From the NCBI GenBank assembly GCA_913042885.1, contig CAJWLW010000063.1, positions 1-19,326 of the forward strand: DNA of 19,326 nt, in the 5' to 3' direction. The translations under genes were made by a program, and so were the position numbers. The notes below the pieces were generated by a model. The model was not told the DNA's origin, made no database searches, and saw only the letters and a program-made list of their open reading frames with translations. The DNA comes from an uncultured Lentisphaeria bacterium. GTDB taxonomy: Bacteria; Verrucomicrobiota; Lentisphaeria; JABSQK01; CAJWLW01. Below are positions 14,188-19,326 of the stretch, in pieces (within the stretch, counting starts at the first letter, position 1; each line of letters starts with the position of its first letter).

Positions 14188-15648
14188 ATGGAATCACATC
14201 GCGATAAGACGGCGCGCGTCATGGGCCTGCTGGACACCTGGCCGACAATCGACCGCAGCCGCAAGATTTCGACTGCCGAATTTCGTGACCGGCGCCGGCG
14301 CGTTTGGCACGCGATCAGCGCGCCGCCGTACAATGCCGACCTGGGATTTGTCTTTTGCGACGAGCACTATTCCGGCGACGTGCCGTACCTGTTCGGCAAC
14401 ACCAATGTTTCCATCGAACAGGTGGCGGGCGCAATGGGGCCGGATGAGGAAACCTCCGGCATCATTGCCGGATTCGAGGGGGTCTACATTGCCGGCCAGC
14501 TCGCCGAACACGGCGGCACCCGCGTTTACCCGACCGAATCCCTGCAGCTTGCCGACGAAAAATATCCGGTCGAGGGGTTTGCGCTCGAAGACATTCTGGC
14601 CGGGGTCGCCGGCAAGGCGGTTAACCGCATCGCGCTGATGACGCCACGCCAGGTAATCCCCGCCGGCGTGCTGGCGAATCTCGAGACGATCGTCGGCGGG
14701 CCCGACAACATTATCGACGCGCAGGAGCCGTATCAGCGCATCAAGAACCTCAAGAGCGACGACGAAATGCAGCTTTTGCGTGACGCCTCGACTGGCACCA
14801 CGCTGATGGTGCGCGCCATGCTGGCAGTGCTCGAGCCGGGCATGCTGGAGACTGAAGTGGCGGCGTATGGCGATTTCGTGGCCAAGCTGTGGGGGTTGGA
14901 GCGCTACGGTTTTCCTACGATGGCCGGCTCCGACGAAGCGAATGTCACGATGATCGGCCCTTGCCTGAACCGCCCGATCCAGGCGGGCGAGTTTGTACAC
15001 ATTGGTGCCTCTGGAAAACGTGACGGCCTGACTGCCTGCTGCCGGCGCTCGATCGTGGCGACCACCGGCGACCATCCGGAAACGGCGTATCAGACGTCCT
15101 GGCGTGAGCTGGTCGAGGAAGGATTCCGTGTCGGCTTTGACAATTACAAAGACGTCGTCGTAAACCACATGCCGGCGAAGTTGCAGGAGCAGAGCCTCGT
15201 AGACTTTTACAATGATCGCACAGACGCGGTACTTGCTCGCGTCTGTGCGGAACACGGTGCCGATGCCGCCGCGGGCATGCGGGCGCGACTGAACGAAGAG
15301 ATTCCAGATCTCCCGTCGGGACTGGCGCGCATGAAGCCGTACACTGGGACACACAACGCTGGTTACACCGAGTGTCAGGAGTTCTACGGCGCCATTACGC
15401 TGGAAAGCGATGACCCACTGGACGAGCAGGTCGTGACCATGCTTGACGTGGCATTGCGTGGTCGCGGCCGGGACTTCAACGACCGGGTCATTCCGGGTTT
15501 CGACTACTTCGTGGTCGAGGACACGCTCGGCAAGTTCTCAGAGCGCGTCGAGAACCTGACAGGATACTACAACGTCGATGGCTGTGAAACGCCGGCTGCC
15601 GGCAAGCTGCCGATCAACGTGCAGGCATTGATCGGCAACGCGGACTGA
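14188..15648 (+). CDS. M24 (creatinase/aminopeptidase P fold) protein lacking canonical metal ligands
   Basis: This 486-residue protein has the two-domain layout of the creatinase/Xaa-Pro peptidase family: a substrate-binding N-terminal domain (about 30-190) and a pita-bread C-terminal domain (about 195-470), recognised by YQRIKNLKSDDEMQLLRDAS, VLEPGMLETEVAAYG and GRDFNDRVIPGFDYFVVEDT. The usual metal-binding pair (IDAG and SDxTR) is replaced: at residue 270 it reads HIGASGKRDGLTACCRR, with Gly and Ala/Cys in the ligand places. Only the late Glu in VEDT remains obvious. Creatinase itself is a metal-free member that cleaves creatine to sarcosine and urea, so a non-peptidase hydrolase is plausible. 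An excellent ribosome site (GGAGGA) precedes the ATG. It ends a rightward run with a creatininase-like and a dehydratase gene. Creatine activity is not claimed. Confidence 0.8.
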   Translation: MESHRDKTARVMGLLDTWPTIDRSRKISTAEFRDRRRRVWHAISAPPYNADLGFVFCDEHYSGDVPYLFGNTNVSIEQVAGAMGPDEETSGIIAGFEGVYIAGQLAEHGGTRVYPTESLQLADEKYPVEGFALEDILAGVAGKAVNRIALMTPRQVIPAGVLANLETIVGGPDNIIDAQEPYQRIKNLKSDDEMQLLRDASTGTTLMVRAMLAVLEPGMLETEVAAYGDFVAKLWGLERYGFPTMAGSDEANVTMIGPCLNRPIQAGEFVHIGASGKRDGLTACCRRSIVATTGDHPETAYQTSWRELVEEGFRVGFDNYKDVVVNHMPAKLQEQSLVDFYNDRTDAVLARVCAEHGADAAAGMRARLNEEIPDLPSGLARMKPYTGTHNAGYTECQEFYGAITLESDDPLDEQVVTMLDVALRGRGRDFNDRVIPGFDYFVVEDTLGKFSERVENLTGYYNVDGCETPAAGKLPINVQALIGNAD

Positions 15649-15683
15649 GGGGGCAGTATTTCAGTATCCGGGATTTTGCCGCG

Positions 15684-15697
15684 CTGCAAATTTGCAG
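15684..15697. repeat. Perfect 14-bp palindrome between convergent genes
   Basis: CTGCAAATTTGCAG reads the same on both strands, in the 84-base gap between the M24 gene and the oppositely oriented Gfo/Idh gene. It could be a protein-binding site or part of a weak bidirectional terminator, but no T run accompanies it. Confidence 0.45.
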
Positions 15698-15732
15698 AGG
15701 GACGAATCAAGTGGATGCTGAACTGTTGGAGT

Positions 15733-16830
15733 TCACAGTTCAATCACCTGTCCGGTGCGCACGGATTCGTCTGCTGCCAACACGATCCTGAGGCTGTCGA
15801 CGGCGTCCTGCATGTGTTCTGTGAGGTCGAGGTCGTTGCGGATGGCATCGAGAAGCCACGCCTGCTCACGGTGGCACAGGGCCAGATGATCCGGCTCGTC
15901 GGCGATGTCGATGAATTCGTCGGGGAGGGTGGGGTTGCCGTCGTCGTCGAGACTGGCGTGGTGCAACTGCAGGCAATTGGCTTGTGTGTGCGAATCGATA
16001 GCGTCCGAGTCACCGGTGGCGCCGGAAACAATACTGACGCAGCCTTTCGGGCCGACGACATCTTTCACGAAGAAGGCGACCTCGCTCACCATCGGGCCCC
16101 AGCCGGCTTCGTACCAGCCGACCGAACCGTCCTCGAAGGTCAACTGCAAATGCCCGTAGTTGTACATGTCCGGGGCCAGGGCATCGGACAGCCGGGCACC
16201 GATGGCATGCACGCGCCGCGGCCGCGAGCGGGTCATCTGGCACATGACATCGACATAGTGGACGCCGCAGTCGACGATGGGCGACTGGCTCTCCATGATA
16301 TTCTGGTGGTGCTGCCAGTTCTCGCCGGCGCTCTGCTGGTTGAGGTTCATCCGCATGACCAGCGGTTTGCCAAGCGTCCGGGCGATTTCGACAAAGCGGG
16401 TCCACGACGGATGATGCCGCAGGATATAGCCGACAACCAACTTGCGGCGGCGTTCGGTGGCCAGCGCGACGATCGCTTCAGCCTGCTCGACGGTTTCCGC
16501 CAGCGGCTTCTCGACGAAGACATGACAGTCGGCCTGCAGCGCCTGCGTGACGTAGTCGAAGTGCGAGCCCGTATAGGTATTGATCGACACCGCCTGCGGA
16601 CGGGTCTCGGCCAGTGCGGCGCTGTAGTCGGTGAAGTGTGGCACGCCGAGCTCGTCGGCAAATGGTTTGCCGCTGTCGGTCCGGGTCACGATGCCGGCGA
16701 CCTCAAAACCGTCGATCTCGCGGTAGGCCAACGTATGTGATCGGCCCATGTTGCCGACACCGGCTACGAGTATACTAAGATCCGTGATGGTGTGTTCCTC
16801 CTCAGTACTCGAGCTTGTCTCGGCGCTCAT
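15733..16830 (-). CDS. Gfo/Idh/MocA-family NAD(P)-dependent oxidoreductase
   Basis: This 365-residue cytoplasmic dehydrogenase is of the Gfo/Idh/MocA family, which oxidises or reduces sugars, inositols and amino sugars with NAD(P). The N-terminal Rossmann motif is VAGVGNMG (22-29). The catalytic EKP motif is at 107-109 (Lys108 proton relay). The DCGVHYVD motif (187-194) places the conserved Asp and His at the active site. A beta-sheet substrate domain follows (GSVGWYEAGWGP). The ATG at 16830 overlaps the end of the lipoprotein gene by 29 bases, so it is probably translated from the same message. About 15 acidic residues (MSAETSSSTEEEH) precede the first strand, somewhat longer than usual. It may belong with the nearby TIM-barrel isomerases in one sugar pathway, although it converges with that cluster. 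Substrate unknown. Confidence 0.9.
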   Translation of the reverse strand: MSAETSSSTEEEHTITDLSILVAGVGNMGRSHTLAYREIDGFEVAGIVTRTDSGKPFADELGVPHFTDYSAALAETRPQAVSINTYTGSHFDYVTQALQADCHVFVEKPLAETVEQAEAIVALATERRRKLVVGYILRHHPSWTRFVEIARTLGKPLVMRMNLNQQSAGENWQHHQNIMESQSPIVDCGVHYVDVMCQMTRSRPRRVHAIGARLSDALAPDMYNYGHLQLTFEDGSVGWYEAGWGPMVSEVAFFVKDVVGPKGCVSIVSGATGDSDAIDSHTQANCLQLHHASLDDDGNPTLPDEFIDIADEPDHLALCHREQAWLLDAIRNDLDLTEHMQDAVDSLRIVLAADESVRTGQVIEL

Positions 16831-18739
16831 CCATTGCCTTTGCCTTGTCGAGGTACCATTGCCTGTGTTCCTTCGGTAGATGCGGTCGGTCCAGCGCCTT
16901 GATTACCGCCTCGCATGAATCGAACGGGCCCTGCAGCGATTCAACGTGGCCGTCGAGGAAGACGACCCAGGTGTTGCCGGGTACGCCGGGCTTGTCGAAG
17001 GCTAAAGGTGAGTCGCTCGGATATTTGTTGGTATCGCGCAGACCGCCGAAGTAGATGTACGAGCAGGTTTTCTCCGTCAGCGGTTCGTTGTCCTTGCCGG
17101 ACGTGTGGCGCTTTGATCTCGGATTGACATAGACACTGCCGGCCGTGAGGTAGTAGTCGGTCACCAGTTCGTTGAGCCCCTCGGCATTGTCTTTCTCCGG
17201 CAGTTTGCCCCCCTCGATGTCGTCACCGGCATACATGATCAGGCCGAGCCCGATCTGCTTGAGGTTACCTGCGGAAACCATTTCAAAGGACTTCTGCCGC
17301 GCCCTGGTCAGCAACGGCAGGAGGATGGCGGAGGAAGTGATCACCACCGGCCCGAGAAAGTGCAGCACTGTAGCGGACACCGCCATGTGATTGGAATTGG
17401 CGCTCAGCACCATGCCCTCGTCCGTAACCTGCATGACGCCGTAGCCGTAGGCGACCTCTTCGAAGTGCATCAGGTCAACGAACGTACCGAATTCCGGTTC
17501 GCCAGCTTCTTCGACGACACGCCGGTAGAGGTCTTCGATGATCGGCGCCAGGCCGGGGCTGACATAGTGAAACTGGTTGCCGGTCTCGGGAATGTCGACG
17601 GCCAGCTTCTTGAAGGTGTCGGTGTTCTTGAGGCCGGGCGCACCGCCCTTGACTGCCAGCGCCCTTTCAATGACCTGGGGCGTACTCGCCAGAAACAGAT
17701 AATCTCCGCTCCGGGCGAACGCCGGCTGCAGCGGAAACGGCACCGGCATTTTTTGACCCATGACGCGCATCCTGAGGCCACCGTTATCGCGTGTTTCCAA
17801 GCCGATATCAGCCCCCGCGAAGGACTCCTCCAGCATGTTGAAGAGCGTATCGTCCTTCACTGTGAATACGGCGAACATAGCGGGTTCCGGGATCATGAGA
17901 TTGACGTTTTCGACCGGAATCAGAACTTTCTCGTCGTGATCCAGCGTAACCACGACTCCGAAGCTGTTGTCGAGCGAGCCGAGCAAGGCGTCGATATCGA
18001 CACCCATATCATCCAGCTTCTCTTCCATCTCGATCCACTGTTCCTGGAGTTCCTGGACGCCTGTCGACATGACTATTCTCTCGATCCACTGCCACATCAA
18101 CTCCGCGTCGACGTCGGCATAGTAGGCGATCGCTGTATTGGCCGGCAACAGGTCGAGCATCTCCAACGGTTTCGGCTCCGACCCGAACATCTGCCACAGC
18201 TTGCCGTCGCCGTCGTCCTGGTAATGGTGCAGGACGACGCGGTTGCGGTACAGCGCATCTGAAATGGCAAAGGTGCTGGCGCCGAGGCCGCTGATTTCGG
18301 TCAGACCGCTTTCTGCGACAATCATGTTCAGGGTTTTGAAAAAGATACCCACCTGCTGGCCAATCATTCCCCCATGCGGCGACAGCATCTTGTGCAGATC
18401 GTCGATTGCATCCGTCAGTTTGGCGAGGGCGTGTTCGGTGCTCAAGTAGAAATACAACTGCCCCCCGGCGTCGAGCTGCGAGGTGATTTCCTTGAAACTG
18501 TTCTTGACGGCCGGTTGCGAAACTGCTACTGGGGCGGCTCGGCCGGTGGCAGCGCCGGACGTGTCGGCGCCCGATGTGCGGGCACTGGATACGTCGGACC
18601 CGGATGCGCCGGACCCGTTACGGCTGGGTGCCGGCTGGCTGTCGCTGCCATCGGACGGGTCCGTTGCTTGTTTGCCACAGCCCGTGATGAACAGCGAGGT
18701 GAGCAGGACAAAGGTGGCGAGTCTGTAGAATTTTGACAT
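16802..18739 (-). CDS. Lipoprotein with internal pseudopilin-like helix and H-X9-DG-like C-terminus
   Basis: This 645-residue protein begins with a lipoprotein signal (MSKFYRLATFVLLTS, lipobox ITGC, lipidated Cys21) and a low-complexity Ser/Gly/Ala/Asp linker (about 26-75). Residues about 80-450 form a periplasmic domain resembling large DUF3352-like proteins (LPANTAIAYYADVDAELMWQ, ALLGSLDNSFGVVVTLD). A hydrophobic helix (about 455-475) then leads into RARQKSFEMVSAGNLKQIGL, which closely resembles the start of planctomycete/Lentisphaera-type prepilins, and the tail FGGLRD...TWVVFLDGHVES resembles the H-X9-DG (DUF1559-like) end. There is no prepilin peptidase site, so the helix would be an internal membrane or packing segment. 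The start at 18739 has an excellent ribosome site (AAGGAGG); the frame is open further upstream without one. Function is unknown, probably at the cell envelope. Confidence 0.8.
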   Translation of the reverse strand: MSKFYRLATFVLLTSLFITGCGKQATDPSDGSDSQPAPSRNGSGASGSDVSSARTSGADTSGAATGRAAPVAVSQPAVKNSFKEITSQLDAGGQLYFYLSTEHALAKLTDAIDDLHKMLSPHGGMIGQQVGIFFKTLNMIVAESGLTEISGLGASTFAISDALYRNRVVLHHYQDDGDGKLWQMFGSEPKPLEMLDLLPANTAIAYYADVDAELMWQWIERIVMSTGVQELQEQWIEMEEKLDDMGVDIDALLGSLDNSFGVVVTLDHDEKVLIPVENVNLMIPEPAMFAVFTVKDDTLFNMLEESFAGADIGLETRDNGGLRMRVMGQKMPVPFPLQPAFARSGDYLFLASTPQVIERALAVKGGAPGLKNTDTFKKLAVDIPETGNQFHYVSPGLAPIIEDLYRRVVEEAGEPEFGTFVDLMHFEEVAYGYGVMQVTDEGMVLSANSNHMAVSATVLHFLGPVVITSSAILLPLLTRARQKSFEMVSAGNLKQIGLGLIMYAGDDIEGGKLPEKDNAEGLNELVTDYYLTAGSVYVNPRSKRHTSGKDNEPLTEKTCSYIYFGGLRDTNKYPSDSPLAFDKPGVPGNTWVVFLDGHVESLQGPFDSCEAVIKALDRPHLPKEHRQWYLDKAKAMDERRDKLEY

Positions 18740-18805
18740 AATTGCCCCCTCCTTAATGTTTTGGCATAGTGGCACAGCACTGCCGTTGAAAACTGAACAG
18801 GCAGC

Positions 18806-18833
18806 AATATAGGCAACAGCGATGACGTTCCAA
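18806..18833 (-). promoter_or_regulatory. Candidate promoter of the lipoprotein gene
   Basis: On the minus strand TTGGAA (18833-18828) and TATATT (18811-18806) are 16 bases apart, matching the sigma-70 hexamers at four and five of six positions. It would give a leader of about 60 bases before the ATG at 18739. It lies in the 126-base gap after the partial gene, suggesting the lipoprotein and Gfo/Idh genes are transcribed from here. Confidence 0.5.
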
Positions 18834-18865
18834 GCGGATTTACAAAATGACACGTTTGCGGCCAA

Positions 18866-19326
18866 TCACGGATAGAGCTCCGTCTTTGAAGCCTGCTCCG
18901 CAAGCCGCACGGTCTGCTGGCTGAGATGTCCGCGCAGCACGAGGATGCCCGCGTCGATGACGCCGTACACGGCCCCGTCGGCATCGGTTGTGAAGAATAC
19001 AATGTCGTCGTGGGCCGCGACCAGCGTCTCCACATCGAAGTTCCGGGAACTGCGGCCGTCGGCGAAGATGATGACGCGCGGCGCTGTCATGGCGATAGCA
19101 GTGTCGATGAGTTCGTTGTACTGTCGCCGGAACGGAAAAGCATTGTCGGGCAGCACCAGCACATCGCAACGCACCGGTGCATCCTGCAGCATGCGCTCGA
19201 CGGCCCACGGAATACCGTCGGTGACGATTACCCAGGTAAACGGGCCGGTGTCCAGACGCAGGAGCGGCGACCGTGCGGCCGCGGTAAAGCGGCGCGGTGG
19301 TTTCTCGAGCGTCGGCAGTGCCGCCA
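18866..19326 (-). CDS. Unknown protein, C-terminal part (5' end beyond the right edge)
   Basis: A frame open from the right edge ends at a TGA (18868-18866), giving about 153 residues. I do not recognise the family. It shows alternating hydrophobic strands typical of an alpha/beta fold (FTWVIVTDGIPWAVERML, CDVLVLPDNAF, APRVIIFADG, DIVFFTTDADGAVYGVID). After the last strand comes LRGHLSQQTVRLAEQA. An internal ATG at 19192 also gives a frame, but coding character clearly continues upstream of it, so the start lies outside the window. It is transcribed leftward ahead of the lipoprotein gene with a 126-base gap and a candidate promoter between them, so it is probably a separate unit. Confidence 0.65.
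   Translation of the reverse strand, partial: AALPTLEKPPRRFTAAARSPLLRLDTGPFTWVIVTDGIPWAVERMLQDAPVRCDVLVLPDNAFPFRRQYNELIDTAIAMTAPRVIIFADGRSSRNFDVETLVAAHDDIVFFTTDADGAVYGVIDAGILVLRGHLSQQTVRLAEQASKTELYP

Noticed and set aside
15676..16740. Plus-strand open frame of 354 codons opposite the Gfo/Idh gene
   Set aside because: The minus-strand frame has the Rossmann, EKP and DxGxHxxD motifs; the antisense frame has none.
18541..18650. Simple repeat or CRISPR-like element in the lipoprotein linker DNA
   Set aside because: The repetitive look comes from low-complexity Ser/Gly/Ala/Asp codons inside an open frame; there are no regular repeats and spacers.

Overview
The window is a stretch of GC-rich bacterial chromosome carrying about 14 credible protein genes, one tRNA and few long gaps. 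The gene mix includes a lipoprotein with an H-X9-DG/prepilin-like (DUF1559-like) C-terminus, a TMTC-like membrane glycosyltransferase with TPRs, a GH42-like secreted glycosidase relative, an atypical ROK protein, a Gfo/Idh/MocA oxidoreductase, TIM-barrel sugar isomerases and a possible sulfatase stub. This is reminiscent of Planctomycetota/Lentisphaerota/Hydrogenedentota-type genomes. That placement is inferred from gene content only. There is no rRNA or marker gene good enough to name the organism, and I see no insertion sequence, phage gene or CRISPR array.

Left end (1-2531). The 5' end of sufB runs off the left edge on the minus strand. Behind it is a leader with an IscR-like dyad/promoter and a terminator-like hairpin. 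Next comes a roughly 300-base decayed stretch with a short ORF that begins like a sulfatase. An M18 aminopeptidase (minus strand) and a divergent tRNA-Leu(UAG) complete this part.

Region 2873-9895 (plus strand). Four genes lie head to tail: an exported GH42-like protein, a ROK-family protein with an N-terminal extension, a PIG-L/LmbE deacetylase and a TMTC-like GT-C/TPR membrane protein. The last two overlap by four bases. Together they suggest handling or building of a glycan: hydrolase-like recognition, sugar phosphorylation, N-deacetylation and lipid-linked sugar transfer.

Region 9958-15648. This is a divergently organised metabolic cluster. To the left are a TIM-barrel isomerase/epimerase and an unusual fusion of an AAC(3)-type N-acetyltransferase with a second TIM-barrel-like half. 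To the right are a creatininase-family amidohydrolase, a threonine/serine dehydratase-type PLP enzyme and an M24 pita-bread protein that lacks recognisable metal ligands, as creatinase does. Pairing a creatininase-like with a creatinase-like protein suggests catabolism of a cyclic amide or amidino/N-acyl amino compound. The substrate is unknown, and this is the best candidate for an undescribed pathway here.

Region 15733-19326 (minus strand). A Gfo/Idh/MocA dehydrogenase overlaps by 29 bases the end of a large lipoprotein that joins a periplasmic domain to an internal pseudopilin-like helix and an H-X9-DG-like tail. A partial unknown gene enters from the right edge. The two TIM-barrel proteins, the Gfo/Idh enzyme, the creatininase/M24 pair and the dehydratase look like one broad sugar/amino-compound catabolic neighbourhood, interrupted by the lipoprotein.
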